Shown: one piece after another, positions 32,539 to 45,726 of the stretch
Layout: each line of letters starts with the position of its first letter
Numbering within the stretch: the first letter of the stretch is position 1
NCBI GenBank assembly: GCA_025920435.1
Contig: JAPDLT010000005.1
Span: forward strand, 1-47,185
DNA: 47,185 nt
From: Candidatus Rehaiarchaeum fermentans
Lineage (GTDB): Archaea; Nanobdellota; Nanobdellia; Parvarchaeales; Parvarchaeaceae
Direction of reading: 5' to 3'
Notes under the pieces: generated by a model
The model's input: only the letters and a program-made list of their open reading frames with translations
Told to the model about the DNA's origin: nothing
Database searches by the model: none
Translations under genes and position numbers: made by a program

Positions 32539-33267
32539 ATGAAGGATGAGCTGATTTTGATATTAGCAACATTAGTTACTGTAATACTAGTTTATTATTT
32601 AGTAACAAACATAAGTTACTTACCAAAATTTGGCAATTTAAATCAAACAGATGTTTACTTATTGGAATATTTTGTAACTAATAAGAGCGGAAGTACTTTA
32701 TTGTTACCAGCGAATTTAATTAAGTTAGCTAATTTTATAAACGTGAACAACGATACCTTTATTTTCAACAAAACTATTTATAATCAAATCATTAATCAAA
32801 CTAATACTTCCTATAAAGGATTTATATTGATAAACCCAACATTCAACTACTCTACAATAAAAGAATTTGAAGTAAGGACAATAATAAACCAATCAGCAAT
32901 TTCAGAGATACTACCTTATCTTCAAAACTGTGAAGGTTTTACAACTATGAACCAAACTTTGTTAATATGCCAGTATAAATTAGCAAATTTACCGTTAGGA
33001 TTTCAGAGTATAATTATAAATAAATCTAATCACACAAAAATAATTTTTGTGAAGAATACAGTAATTTATGACGAATCTCAAAACAAACTATTAAATTACA
33101 GCAATAATTTAGTAGGTAAATACATATTTAACGGAACTGTGCTTTATTATAATAATATTGCTTATTTAATACCAAGTGATTTGCTAAACAAGCTTTATTT
33201 CAAATTACTCTTTTCAAATAATTATTTAGTTAGCTACGGTCTCTCTAAAATAGTTTATGTTGGTTAA
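32539..33267 (+). CDS. Hypothetical secreted/membrane-anchored Asn-rich protein
   Basis: N-terminal TM 'LILILATLVTVILVYYLV', Asn/Thr-rich ectodomain. Confidence 0.55.
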   Translation: MKDELILILATLVTVILVYYLVTNISYLPKFGNLNQTDVYLLEYFVTNKSGSTLLLPANLIKLANFINVNNDTFIFNKTIYNQIINQTNTSYKGFILINPTFNYSTIKEFEVRTIINQSAISEILPYLQNCEGFTTMNQTLLICQYKLANLPLGFQSIIINKSNHTKIIFVKNTVIYDESQNKLLNYSNNLVGKYIFNGTVLYYNNIAYLIPSDLLNKLYFKLLFSNNYLVSYGLSKIVYVG

Positions 33268-33284
33268 TGTACTAAATTTTCCAA

Positions 33285-35787
<2,503 letters not shown>

Positions 35788-35809
<22 letters not shown>

Positions 35810-38022
35810 GTTTCAAATTCCCTTATAATTTCTTCTTTGTTTGCATAACCCCTTAAATCGTTTAATTCTTTAATTATTTCGTAATATCTATCCACAGCTC
35901 TACTTACAAATGGTGCTTCAAGAATATTTGGATCTTTCTTTTTTTCTGAGTATTCTATAATCTTACCTAGAATTTCCCCTCGAGCCTCAATATTTTCTAT
36001 AATTCTGTCCCAATTCCCTGCCCAATCCTTTACCTTTACTGCTATTTCTTTAACAATTTCAGATTCACCCTCTAACAAAGATCTTGTAGGAATCAATTCA
36101 TCCTTTTTTATATCATATGTACATAAATCCACGAATCCGCCTTCTCTTTTAGGATCTTCCTGCCAATCTTTTCTAACTTCGGTTATATTTAAAACTCTTC
36201 TTAATTCACGTAATCTATCTGCACTCCTTATTTTATTTACGGAAACGATTATATCTGTAGCTTTAAAACTGGTTCTTGTAACTCCTAAATCATTAACTAT
36301 TCTGTCAAAAACGCCATACGGACTCTCACCGTGAATAGTACCCATAACTACATTTGCCAAAGCTCCTACTCTCATTGCTTCGTACAGAGCACGCGCTTCA
36401 GTGCTTCTTACTTCACCTATTATCAAAGAACTATCACCTAATCTTAGTGTGGTCCTTATTCCTTCTTCTGCAGTCATTTCAGAAATTTCTCCAGATATAG
36501 CGCTTCTTACCTTCATTGGTAAAATGTTATAGCCCATTTCGTTAAATGAATCAGTAGGTAATTCGAGTGTATCTTCTACAGTTATTATTCTAACTTTCTT
36601 TTGTATCATCAACATAAGAGCAGATAGTAAGGAAGTCTTACCTGCTCCTCTTGTTCCGCTTATAAGGATAGTCCTACCTCCTTCTACAAAAAACCAGAGC
36701 AACCCTGCTGCAAACTTAGATAAAGCCTTGTTTTTAATAAGCAAAGGAAGAGTCCATGGCTTTTCTCTGTGCCTTCTAAAAGCAAACGACAATCCATATG
36801 GGATAAGTGGATTTTGTGCTATAGCAACTCTTGCACGCGTTAATTCTGTAACAAGTTCTGTATCTAAAACAGGGTGTCCTTCATCGAGAGGTCTTCCTGA
36901 AAAAAGCCTAAACCTTGAAGCCCAAGCATCTGCTTCTTTTATATTAGGTATTATGTTAGTATTACATTCTCCATAATCTGAATGCTTGATAAAAACCGGA
37001 GAACTACTTATAGGCGCATTTATGTAAACATCTTCTACGCGTGGATCTGCTAGAATTAATTCGATGACTCCAAATCCAGCAGTAAGTCTAACTAATATCC
37101 TAGCAAGCTTATCTATTTGAGCATAATCTAAAGTATAACCATATTTTTTATAAAGTTCTTCTATCAAATTCTTACTTATATTAAATATTGTTTCTCTCAA
37201 CCGTTTAGGTTGAATGAGTTCTTCCTTTTCTGGTTTATACTCTTGAAATGAATTCCTTACTTCATCCAATATTTCGTATTCTGTAGCATTGAGCAGCAAT
37301 TCAGGAGGAGTTATAAAATAAAGCCATCTCGAAAAATTAGGAATTCTGTAAATTTTAACCTCTGATTTATCAGGATCTGGAAGATTGTATGTTTCTACTT
37401 CTATAGCGGAAATTGGTGGTTCCGTCATTATTCTGGTATACTGAAAGTTTGGTCTTACAAGCGGTCTAAATAATTCTTTATAAGGTGCTCTATCTCCTAT
37501 CCTATACCCCACTAGCTTATCGAAAGAATACTTAATTATTAAAGTATTGCTAAATTCTTCCAATAAATAACTTAATCTATCAATTATGTATTTAAGATCG
37601 CTGGACTCATTTATAGAGTATTTTGCTTTATAATCACGCAATGCTCTAGATGCAAATACGAATGCGCCAATTGGATCTCTCCTTATTCCAGAATATAAAA
37701 AATAGTTAATAACAGAAACTTCTTCAGGGTATTTTTCTTCAATTTCTTTGTCTATGGGCTTGGCTACTGATTTCTCTAAAACGTTTCTGTAAGTATCTGC
37801 GAGATCATTTAAAATTTTTGTTTGATCTTCAGGGTATATATAATTTTTATCACTTTTTATAATGACGATAGAAACATCTCCATATTGTAAAATTGCATTA
37901 ATTACTTTTTCAAATATGTCAGGATTTTCTTCTAATCCTGGATGGAACTCGGATAATGGAACTTTTATATTAAGGGCAATTTCTCCCTCAGTCCTTTCTA
38001 CAAAAATATCTTGTTCGTCCAT
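35788..38022 (-). CDS. Type II/IV secretion ATPase (TadA/FlaI/VirB11-like)
   Basis: 'ILISGTRGAGKTSLLSALMLMI', 'RIITVEDTLELPTDSFNEMGYNILPM', 'SLIIGEVRSTEARALYEAMRVGALANVVMGTIHGESP'. Confidence 0.95.
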
Positions 38023-38065
38023 TTTTAATATATAAATTTAACAATTACTAATTTTATCTTTTATT

Positions 38066-38140
38066 TGCGCCCGGCAGGATTTGAACCTGCGACATGCTGC
38101 TTAGAAGGCAGCCGTTCTGTCCGGGCTAAACTACGGGCGC
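38066..38140 (-). tRNA. tRNA-Arg (TCT)
   Basis: GCGCCCG/CGGGCGC; anticodon arm GCTGC-CTTCTAA-GCAGC; T-arm GCAGGTTCAAATCCTGC. Confidence 0.94.
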
Positions 38141-38145
38141 TCCTT

Positions 38146-38304
38146 CTACTTTATATTTTTTAACAACTCATCTTTATTATTATTGAATCTAATTTGACAG
38201 GATTTACAAATAGGATATAATTTACCTTCTTTTTTAATATATGTTCCGTTAATTTTATCTAAAAAAAGAACTTCAATTTCTTTCTCGCATATTGCACATT
38301 TCAT
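38146..38304 (-). CDS. 52-aa zinc-binding protein, absent from ORF track
   Basis: Own translation: MKCAICEKEIEVLFLDKINGTYIKKEGKLYPICKSCQIRFNNNKDELLKNIK*; two CxxC; overlaps ffh stop (ATGA). Confidence 0.8.
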   Translation of the reverse strand: MKCAICEKEIEVLFLDKINGTYIKKEGKLYPICKSCQIRFNNNKDELLKNIK

Positions 38305-39575
38305 AGTTTGAAACCAAATTTTGATAGTAATTTACCTATATTCCTATTATTCATGAGTTTTAGTGCTTGTTTTGTCTTTTTATAAGTAGAGAGCAGCTCT
38401 CTCACACTATCTTCTGTCTTTCCGCTTCCTTTTGAAATCCTTCTAATTCTAGAAGAATTAATTATCTCCGGGTTATTTAGTTCTTCCCAAGTCATGGAAT
38501 TCATAATTATCAAAAAATCCTTTATTTTGCTATCTAAATCTTCTTTACTATTTAATCCTAAATTAGAAATTATATTGCTAACTCCTACTTTGCTTGCGGC
38601 CTTAAATTGCTCATAGAAATCGATCAAATTGAATTCGTTTTTAAGAAATCTATTAACAGTTTCTTCTTTTACAACTACATCTTCCTGCTTCATTTTTTCT
38701 AGTATTCCCCCAATCCTATCTACACCTATAAGCCTCTTAATAAAAGAATCTTTATTGAATTCTGTAAGTGAATTTAATTTTTCTCCATCCCCCACAAATA
38801 CAATTTTAGCATGGCTAATGTAAGCAGCAACTAAAGCTCCTCCACCTTTTGCAGAAGTGTCTGTTTTAGTTATTATTATAGATGATATGCCTAATGCATT
38901 ATGAAATGCTTTAACTTGAGAGGATGCATTCTGCCCTATATCTGCTGAAATAACTAGCAATACGTTATTAGGTTTAATCTCTTCTTTTATTTTTCTTATC
39001 TCTTTAATTAAATCTTCATCCACAGAAGATCTACCTGCAGTATCTATTATTATAACGTCAAATTGCTTCTCTATTTTTTTCTCTTGAGAAATTATCTCAT
39101 CTAAATCTTTTCCTATTATATATTTTACACCCACTTGTTCGGCAATTTGTTTTATTTGGATGTCTGCTGCTGCTCTATGTATATCTAAACCTACTAATAA
39201 TACCTTTAAACCACGCTTCTTGTAGTATAAAGCTAATTTGCCTGCTGTAGTGGTCTTACCACTCCCAAAAAGCCCTACTAAAAGAATTTTATAAGGAATA
39301 GTATCTATAGATAAGGAACCTCCTTCACCTATTACCTCGCTCAATACTTCGTAGAGAGAGTTTAAAAATTTATCACTTAAAGGCAAATTACTTTTGTCGT
39401 TTTTAATTTTAATACTTATTTTTGAAATTATATCTTCAGCCAACTTAGAATCTACATCTGCTTCAAGCAAGGTTAATTTTAATTCTTTTAAAACTTCATC
39501 TAAATTTTTTGGCAAAGGCTTACCTATAAACTTATCAACAACTTCTCTAAACTTATTTACAAAAGAATCAAACAT
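38301..39575 (-). CDS. ffh: Signal recognition particle GTPase SRP54
   Basis: 'LLVGLFGSGKTTTAGKLALYYKKRG', 'IIDTAGRSSVDEDLIKEI', 'ITKTDTSAKGGGALVAAY', M domain. Confidence 0.95.
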   Translation of the reverse strand: MFDSFVNKFREVVDKFIGKPLPKNLDEVLKELKLTLLEADVDSKLAEDIISKISIKIKNDKSNLPLSDKFLNSLYEVLSEVIGEGGSLSIDTIPYKILLVGLFGSGKTTTAGKLALYYKKRGLKVLLVGLDIHRAAADIQIKQIAEQVGVKYIIGKDLDEIISQEKKIEKQFDVIIIDTAGRSSVDEDLIKEIRKIKEEIKPNNVLLVISADIGQNASSQVKAFHNALGISSIIITKTDTSAKGGGALVAAYISHAKIVFVGDGEKLNSLTEFNKDSFIKRLIGVDRIGGILEKMKQEDVVVKEETVNRFLKNEFNLIDFYEQFKAASKVGVSNIISNLGLNSKEDLDSKIKDFLIIMNSMTWEELNNPEIINSSRIRRISKGSGKTEDSVRELLSTYKKTKQALKLMNNRNIGKLLSKFGFKL

Positions 39576-39738
39576 TACGAATTACAGTTATTGGTAAAAC
39601 GTCTTCTTCAAGCTCTTTTCTTGCTATTTCGATGTAACTTTTATCTTTATAATCTTTTATAAGCGGAGCTGCACCAAAAGACAGTTGAAGTGCTCTAGCA
39701 CCTATAAGCCTAGCCCTTTCAATCCTTGAATACTCCAT
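39568..39738 (-). CDS. rpoK: RNA polymerase subunit K (Rpb6-like), absent from ORF track
   Basis: Own translation: MEYSRIERARLIGARALQLSFGAAPLIKDYKDKSYIEIARKELEEDVLPITVIRNV*; matches the RpoK 'ERARxIGARALQ...A..EL...LPIT' pattern. Confidence 0.9.
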   Translation of the reverse strand: MEYSRIERARLIGARALQLSFGAAPLIKDYKDKSYIEIARKELEEDVLPITVIRNV

Positions 39739-39739
39739 A

Positions 39740-40537
39740 TTATTTCTTAACTAAATCAATTATTATTTTCTTTTCATATTTATATATTTCGAGTGCTGTT
39801 TTTACGCAAAGCAATATCTCATCCTTTTTCAATCCATTAGACTTAATTTGCTGTAGAGAAACTATTTTGTCATTTGCTATACCTACAGCGAGCATTGCTG
39901 AAGAAGCCAATTCTTCGTTAGAAGAAGGATCAAGAACTATCTTGTTTCCTACTTTTGCAAAAGTATAAGATAAAGGAATTCTATCGAAATTAAGAGGAAG
40001 ATAGGAATCTCCAATTTTAGATTTAGCAAGCGTAACCACAGAAGATCTTACTGCAGTATCTAAAATATTTCCATCATTATTTGTAACTATTCCATCTATG
40101 AATAAAGAATAAACTTTTAATCCCTCAGAAATAACTAATTTTCTCATATCTATAAATTTAGCACTCCTTATAGTTCTATCAACAAATCTACTTACTTCTA
40201 TTGCAAATACATCTCTATCTTTTATAAGCTTATTAACAAATTCAGCAATTGCAATATCTACTGCTAAATTACCCTTATCTGGTGAATCTTTAAAAGGAGC
40301 ACTTTCTTCTAAGGTAATTCCCGTTATTACTTGAGTATTACCTATTTTGTAATAATGATAACTTTCTCTCAAAGGTATGCTGTCTTTGTCTTCTATATCT
40401 GCTTTATGATGCCTATAAGAATAAAGCAGATTTTTAGACTCTTCTGGCAAATCTTCGCTTTCTCTAAAGAGAACTCTTTCCTCTAATCTTTTACCGCTTT
40501 CAACTAAATCTATAATTGAATTACTGCTTAACTCCAT
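39740..40537 (-). CDS. rrp42: Exosome complex subunit Rrp42
   Basis: RNase PH fold, no catalytic signature; in exosome operon. Confidence 0.87.
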   Translation of the reverse strand: MELSSNSIIDLVESGKRLEERVLFRESEDLPEESKNLLYSYRHHKADIEDKDSIPLRESYHYYKIGNTQVITGITLEESAPFKDSPDKGNLAVDIAIAEFVNKLIKDRDVFAIEVSRFVDRTIRSAKFIDMRKLVISEGLKVYSLFIDGIVTNNDGNILDTAVRSSVVTLAKSKIGDSYLPLNFDRIPLSYTFAKVGNKIVLDPSSNEELASSAMLAVGIANDKIVSLQQIKSNGLKKDEILLCVKTALEIYKYEKKIIIDLVKK

Positions 40538-41769
40538 AATTTGTCTACCTTGCTTTTTATAGTTTCATACAAATTACCTAGAACAGATTTATTAGAATCT
40601 AAGATAGAAAGTGCTTCCTCTTTATTCTTTGCAATTCCTAAATATATTGCCCTAGCAAAGTTAGGAAAGATTTCTACTGAATGAGTAAGAATTATCTCAT
40701 TTTCGTTACTTTTCTTTCTTATTATTTGATTTTTCTTATCTATTTCATAAATATTTCTATTCTTTATTGAAATCACATTCTCATTAATTTCTTCTACTCT
40801 ACCAGTTATCTTTTTGTTTATTCCATTAATGCCTATTAAAATTATTTCGTACTTTTTCTTAATAGAAGGACCATATTGCTCCAAGGTTTTACTTATTTTT
40901 TCGAATATATCAGTCGAATTTATACCCATGTTTTCAAGTATATCAACTATTTCTTTATATCCAGCAGATTTAAGTAAGTGGTGACCCTTAATAGTCTCAG
41001 CTACTTCCTTTCTTATTTCATCTAACTTAAATTTAGTATCTGAATCAAATATAAGTGCTATCTCTTGTTCCCCTTCATATAGAATTCGTGGAGAATCATA
41101 TTGTTCAAATTCTTTCTTAATTTTTTCCTCCAATTTAAGAAGTTCATTTATTTCATTCTTTAGATCTTCTTCGCTTTTTCTCGCAGCAGAAGCCTTCCAC
41201 AAAATTCCTTTATTTTTAATATTAGCTTCCTTAGTAACCTTCATCAACTTTGACCTTATTTCATCGCTCCTTATTCTATTACTCATTTTATTAAATCCAT
41301 TCGTTATTAAAACGCAGTCCTTTCCAAAAAATCTTATTTGAGTTGTTAGAATAATATATTTAGAATTACGACCTTTTTGCTGAACTAATATTTTGCTGCC
41401 AGGTTTTGCATAGCCCCAAAAGTTTCTCATGTCTATTATTCCTTCACCATCAGGAGATTCTACAATTATATTTTTATTAGATTCGTCTATCCCTTTTATT
41501 ATGCTTAAATATATTCTGCCTTTTGACTTATCAATTTGTATTGCATTAGATAGCTTTTCCCTAATCGATTCTGCTACTCTTTTAGCATTACTTCCTTTTA
41601 TAAGAATACCTTCTTTACTAGGCAAATCACTTATTTCAACATCACTTTGCCCACTAGATGTGCCGTACTTAGCTGAAATAAGTCTGCCTGCTTCTACTAT
41701 TTCGTATCCTGCATCTAACAATATTTTAGATATTGCTGTAGAGTATATTCCTTTAACTTTTACTTTCAT
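40528..41769 (-). CDS. FAU-1/RNase E/G-like RNA-binding protein with C-terminal DUF402-like region
   Basis: N-terminal 'KVKGIYSTAISKILLDAGYEIV', S1-like 'GIDESNKNIIVESPDGEGII', 'YGPSIKKKYEIILIGING...'. Confidence 0.75.
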   Translation of the reverse strand: MKVKVKGIYSTAISKILLDAGYEIVEAGRLISAKYGTSSGQSDVEISDLPSKEGILIKGSNAKRVAESIREKLSNAIQIDKSKGRIYLSIIKGIDESNKNIIVESPDGEGIIDMRNFWGYAKPGSKILVQQKGRNSKYIILTTQIRFFGKDCVLITNGFNKMSNRIRSDEIRSKLMKVTKEANIKNKGILWKASAARKSEEDLKNEINELLKLEEKIKKEFEQYDSPRILYEGEQEIALIFDSDTKFKLDEIRKEVAETIKGHHLLKSAGYKEIVDILENMGINSTDIFEKISKTLEQYGPSIKKKYEIILIGINGINKKITGRVEEINENVISIKNRNIYEIDKKNQIIRKKSNENEIILTHSVEIFPNFARAIYLGIAKNKEEALSILDSNKSVLGNLYETIKSKVDKLWS

Positions 41770-42457
41770 ATTTCCCTCTTAATGCTTTTTCTTGTAACTC
41801 ATGAATTTGTTTGGCCTTCTCTTTTGATAGATCTAGCAATTTTTCAAACTCTTCGTAACTAACCTCCCCATCAAGTTGTAAAAGCAATATTTTATCCTCT
41901 TTTAGAAGCCATGCAACTGGCATATCTGTTGCTCCTTCTTCGTAATCTTCCTCATACTTATCTAAGTCAGCCACCAATGAATCGCCTACTTTTCCAACTG
42001 AAAGTGCACAAACTAAATCGTACATGGGCAAACCAGCAGATGCACAAGCTAGTGAAGCTGCATTTATTGCTGCAGTTCTAGTTCCAGCATCTGCACTTAT
42101 AACATAAGCATAGATATCTACCATTAGTCTGGGTAATTTGTTCCTTATAATTGTGCCTTCTAAAACTTCCTTCACTACTTCACTTATTTCAATGTCTCTT
42201 CTATTCAATCCTAATTTGGCGCGTTCTTCTGTTGAAAAAGGCAACATATCATACTTAAATCTTATAAGAAGACCATTTTGATCTTCCAAGTGCTTTGGAA
42301 GAACTGGCTTAGGCCCGTCTACTGCTGTAAAAACTATAGTGTCCCCAAAAGCGAAGACAGCACTCCCGCTAGCGTTTGGAAAAGTACCTACTCTTATATC
42401 TATTTTTCGTGTTTCATTTAGCTGTCTGTCTTTCCGACTGTACATATAAGTTCTCAA
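41753..42457 (-). CDS. rrp41: Exosome complex exonuclease Rrp41
   Basis: 'RKIDIRVGTFPNASGSAVFAFGDTIVFTAVDGP', 'IYAYVISADAGTRTAAINAASLA'. Confidence 0.93.
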   Translation of the reverse strand: MRTYMYSRKDRQLNETRKIDIRVGTFPNASGSAVFAFGDTIVFTAVDGPKPVLPKHLEDQNGLLIRFKYDMLPFSTEERAKLGLNRRDIEISEVVKEVLEGTIIRNKLPRLMVDIYAYVISADAGTRTAAINAASLACASAGLPMYDLVCALSVGKVGDSLVADLDKYEEDYEEGATDMPVAWLLKEDKILLLQLDGEVSYEEFEKLLDLSKEKAKQIHELQEKALRGKYESKS

Positions 42458-43052
42458 TCACCTTATTTATCATGAATGGTGAGTAGTAATAATTATCTAA
42501 TTCATTCAATAATTTAAAAGCTTTTGCTATGTTTAATAAATCACCTCTTAGCCATATATATCCATTCATTCCATAGGTTGCTTCTAACCCAAAAATTTCC
42601 TTAATTCGCTCAATAAAGTCCTTTCTAATCTCTAGTAAAAGCTTTAGTTTTCCTGCGCCAAAATTAATTAAATATCCTCCATTCAAAATACCGCATCCAT
42701 CTGCATTAAGACTAATTTCTATATTATCACCTACTTTGTAAATTTTACCACGAACTAATGATTTTATTCTTATTTGTTCACGAGGACTCTCCTTGCTGGG
42801 AACTATACCAGTATAATCATTAAATGAAATGATCAAATAATCAGGAGTCTTATAAGTAATATTTCCTATAATTAGTTCACCTTCACTAGGAAAGTAATAA
42901 TTATTTATTGGGATCAGAATACCCGAAGATTTATTTAAAAAGCCAAGAATTGAGGAATAAGTGGAAGAATTAATTGTATAAGTAAAGTCTTCGTCGCTTG
43001 TATTTATAGCATCTCCTGGCAAAACAAGCTTTAAATTAGGATATTCCATAAT
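42414..43052 (-). CDS. rrp4: Exosome RNA-binding protein Rrp4 (track ORF to 43094; start near MEYPNLKLVLPGD)
   Basis: S1 and KH-like regions, 'VGDNIEISLNADGCGILNGG', 'IWLRGDLLNIAKAFKLLNELD'; start chosen by conservation. Confidence 0.8.
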   Translation of the reverse strand: MMEYPNLKLVLPGDAINTSDEDFTYTINSSTYSSILGFLNKSSGILIPINNYYFPSEGELIIGNITYKTPDYLIISFNDYTGIVPSKESPREQIRIKSLVRGKIYKVGDNIEISLNADGCGILNGGYLINFGAGKLKLLLEIRKDFIERIKEIFGLEATYGMNGYIWLRGDLLNIAKAFKLLNELDNYYYSPFMINKVIENLYVQSERQTAK

Positions 43053-43053
43053 C

Positions 43054-43728
43054 TCAAATCTTCGATATAATTGCGGAATTATTAGTAATAGCATTTACTT
43101 TCCCAATAACTTCATTTACTTTAACTAACTGTATTTCAACTTCAGCAACAAAACTTTTATCTCCTTTCTCTATTTTTATTACATCACTATTCTTCTTTAA
43201 GAAAGGAATAAGTTGATTAAAATAAAAGTTATCTGCAGAAATAGAGTATCTTTGAACGCCTGATTTAATCGGTAACACGGTCTTTAGTTTTTCTATCAAT
43301 TCTTTTTTAAGCTCATTTGGATTTTTAGATAAATTAAAATTAAATCCTATTTTTTCGACAGCCAGTTCTATTCTTGAAGGAGGAATAGGTAAATGAGTAT
43401 TTGCATCTATAATCTCCTTCGAAATTTCATCTATTATCCTTTTCTTTAATGCTTCTGTTTGCTTCTTCTTGAATTCTGAAGGTATTGGTAGCTCGCCTTC
43501 CTTTATTATTTTTTCAGCGATTTTATAAACGTCATTTGTATTAAAAAATTTCTCTAAATTCCCTGCTTCATCCCCTTTTCTAGCGTCTTTGAATATCCTA
43601 TCCACCAATAATGCTTTTCTTATATCTCCCTTGTTATCGAATTTAATTTTTATAGCTTCATCAGGATCTACTAAAATTTCGAATCTATAACCTTTTATAT
43701 TTAGAGTCGCTATAACAGATTTACTCAT
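43054..43728 (-). CDS. Ribosome maturation protein SDO1/SBDS (start MSKSVIATLNIKG)
   Basis: 'VIATLNIKGYRFEILVDPDEAIKIK...DIRKALLVDRIFKDARKGDEA'. Confidence 0.92.
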   Translation of the reverse strand: MSKSVIATLNIKGYRFEILVDPDEAIKIKFDNKGDIRKALLVDRIFKDARKGDEAGNLEKFFNTNDVYKIAEKIIKEGELPIPSEFKKKQTEALKKRIIDEISKEIIDANTHLPIPPSRIELAVEKIGFNFNLSKNPNELKKELIEKLKTVLPIKSGVQRYSISADNFYFNQLIPFLKKNSDVIKIEKGDKSFVAEVEIQLVKVNEVIGKVNAITNNSAIISKI

Positions 43729-43729
43729 C

Positions 43730-44440
43730 TTACAAATACTTCTTAACTTCTTCTCTACTGAATTTCTTAAATTCACCTTTCTTAACTGTAACAATTTCCA
43801 AGTTTTCAGGCATTAATTTAATTGAAGTAGCCTTTAAAGATTTAATAGAAAGCTCTATACCATCTTCTAGAGACATTTTTTCGTCATAGGAATTTTTAAG
43901 AATTTTATTGATTTTTTCTTTTTCCATTCCTATAGCCACTGCCTTATACTCATAGTAAGTGCCTCCAGGCTCTACTACATACAAAGCGTAATCAGATCCC
44001 CTTACTCCCCCTATCAGTAAGCCTACAGCAAAAGGCCTAGCTCCACCGTATTGTGTATAAGCCTGCATTTCAGATGCAATATCTTTTACTAATAAAAGAA
44101 TATCTGCTTCTTTTCCATATATTATTCGATAATTTTGAGCAATTTCCTGCAACTTATCTACCAATATCCTGCCATCAGAGATAAATCCAGAAATTGCTGT
44201 TGCTATGTCCTCATCGATCTTAAATACTTTCTCTGCACTCTCAGGAACAATTAAGGGTAAATCATCTTCGCTCACAGGTCTTATTGCCGAAAAAACTATA
44301 CCTTCCCGAGTAGAAATAGCAATAGTAGGTTTCCCATTATCTACGCTCTTTCTAGCATAATTAACTTGCAATAGCTCACCCTCCGGGTTGAAAAGCGTTA
44401 GAGCCCTATCAAATCCCATTACATCTCCAAACGACTCCAT
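43730..44440 (-). CDS. psmA: Proteasome alpha subunit
   Basis: 'MGFDRALTLFNPEGELLQVNYARKSVDNG', 'MQAYTQYGGARPFAVGLLIGG'. Confidence 0.94.
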   Translation of the reverse strand: MESFGDVMGFDRALTLFNPEGELLQVNYARKSVDNGKPTIAISTREGIVFSAIRPVSEDDLPLIVPESAEKVFKIDEDIATAISGFISDGRILVDKLQEIAQNYRIIYGKEADILLLVKDIASEMQAYTQYGGARPFAVGLLIGGVRGSDYALYVVEPGGTYYEYKAVAIGMEKEKINKILKNSYDEKMSLEDGIELSIKSLKATSIKLMPENLEIVTVKKGEFKKFSREEVKKYL

Positions 44441-44730
44441 ATCTCTAATTCTCTTTTAATCTTTTTAATACTACCACTATTCTTCAAAGTGACTATACCT
44501 CCTAGCCTACTTAATATAAATATAACTGCGTATTTATATTTGTTAGCAACTTTAAAAATAAAAAAAACTTTACCTTTGTTTATTTGTGTTTTAAGTATGG
44601 AAAACTTACTCATAAAAAACAACAACGGATCTTCATGCAAAAAGTAATCATTAATAAATCTTGAAAAGCTGTATCCTGAAAAATCTTTTAAATAAATTGC
44701 CAAAAAATATCTTTTTTTATACCTAATCAT
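44419..44730 (-). CDS. RNase P protein component 2 (Pop5/Rnp2-like)
   Basis: 'MIRYKKRYFLAIYL' start and position directly upstream of psmA. Confidence 0.6.
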   Translation of the reverse strand: MIRYKKRYFLAIYLKDFSGYSFSRFINDYFLHEDPLLFFMSKFSILKTQINKGKVFFIFKVANKYKYAVIFILSRLGGIVTLKNSGSIKKIKRELEIWSRLEM

Positions 44731-44908
44731 CGTATTTTTCTAATATATAAAAGATAAAGACGCTTATTAAAATCGAAACTACCCACACTTCATAAATGTT
44801 AACTTTTGATAATGTAATATTAGCTATAGAAGAGTAAGAGAGCGCTGCTAAACCAAAGAACAAGGCAATAGCTATTACAACATGCTCTATTTTTCTAAAT
44901 ATGTTCAT
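44723..44908 (-). CDS. Small two-TM membrane protein
   Basis: Two hydrophobic segments. Confidence 0.45.
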   Translation of the reverse strand: MNIFRKIEHVVIAIALFFGLAALSYSSIANITLSKVNIYEVWVVSILISVFIFYILEKYDD

Positions 44909-44913
44909 ATTAA

Positions 44914-45687
44914 TTATAACTTTACTAATTTAAAGTTACCTTCTAATTTTATGTTTGAATTAGTAAATATTATACAATATCTATTCAGTTCGGAGGAAAG
45001 AGAAGTCATATTTAGAATAGATTTTGAAGAAATTTTAGGTTGAACAAATACTATCACAGGAATTTCTAAAACACCATAATTTCCTAAGTAAACTCCTTTT
45101 TCTAAAGAATCCGTTATTTTTATTTCATATTTATCGAAGTCTATATTAACCACTTTCTTTGATTGAGCTCTTGAAATAGTAGGCTTAGGAACAGCGGGAT
45201 TAGAAAGAGTTTCCGTATTTAAAGATTGAGACCCTACACTTTGAGATGTCGAATCTTCTTTAGTAGATGAAGAAGAAAGCAATTCTTTAGGGTCATATTT
45301 GTAGTAAACGGCATAGGTAATTTTACTACCTTCTTTTGTTATAACGCTTACTATTTTAACAAAATCATCTAGATCGGCGAGCATCAATTTCTCTTCTTGA
45401 GAAAATTCAGAAATAGGAATATACTTTCTTTCTTTTATTTTATCAACTATATTTTTCTCTTTAGCTGATAAATAATCATAGAGAATTTTATGTGCATCTT
45501 CATCTTGTTCTGGTAAGTAATAGAGTGAAGAGGTTCCAATTTTTCGCTTAGTTTTCTTTAATTTTCCATTGGCGCAAAGATAATCTAATATCGCCAAAGT
45601 TTGTATTGTATCTCGACCAATCAATTTAGCTACATCAACAGCAAAATAAGGTCTATTTATCAGCCCCAAAATATCCTTTTCATCCAT
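44914..45687 (-). CDS. Hypothetical protein with N-terminal winged-helix-like region and Ser-rich linker
   Basis: 'FAVDVAKLIGRDTIQTLAILDYLCANGKLKKTKRKIG', then 'SSSSTKEDSTSQSVGSQSLN' linker. Confidence 0.55.
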   Translation of the reverse strand: MDEKDILGLINRPYFAVDVAKLIGRDTIQTLAILDYLCANGKLKKTKRKIGTSSLYYLPEQDEDAHKILYDYLSAKEKNIVDKIKERKYIPISEFSQEEKLMLADLDDFVKIVSVITKEGSKITYAVYYKYDPKELLSSSSTKEDSTSQSVGSQSLNTETLSNPAVPKPTISRAQSKKVVNIDFDKYEIKITDSLEKGVYLGNYGVLEIPVIVFVQPKISSKSILNMTSLSSELNRYCIIFTNSNIKLEGNFKLVKL

Positions 45688-45726
45688 ATAATTATAATAT
45701 CAAATTTAATCAATTGATTATTAATA

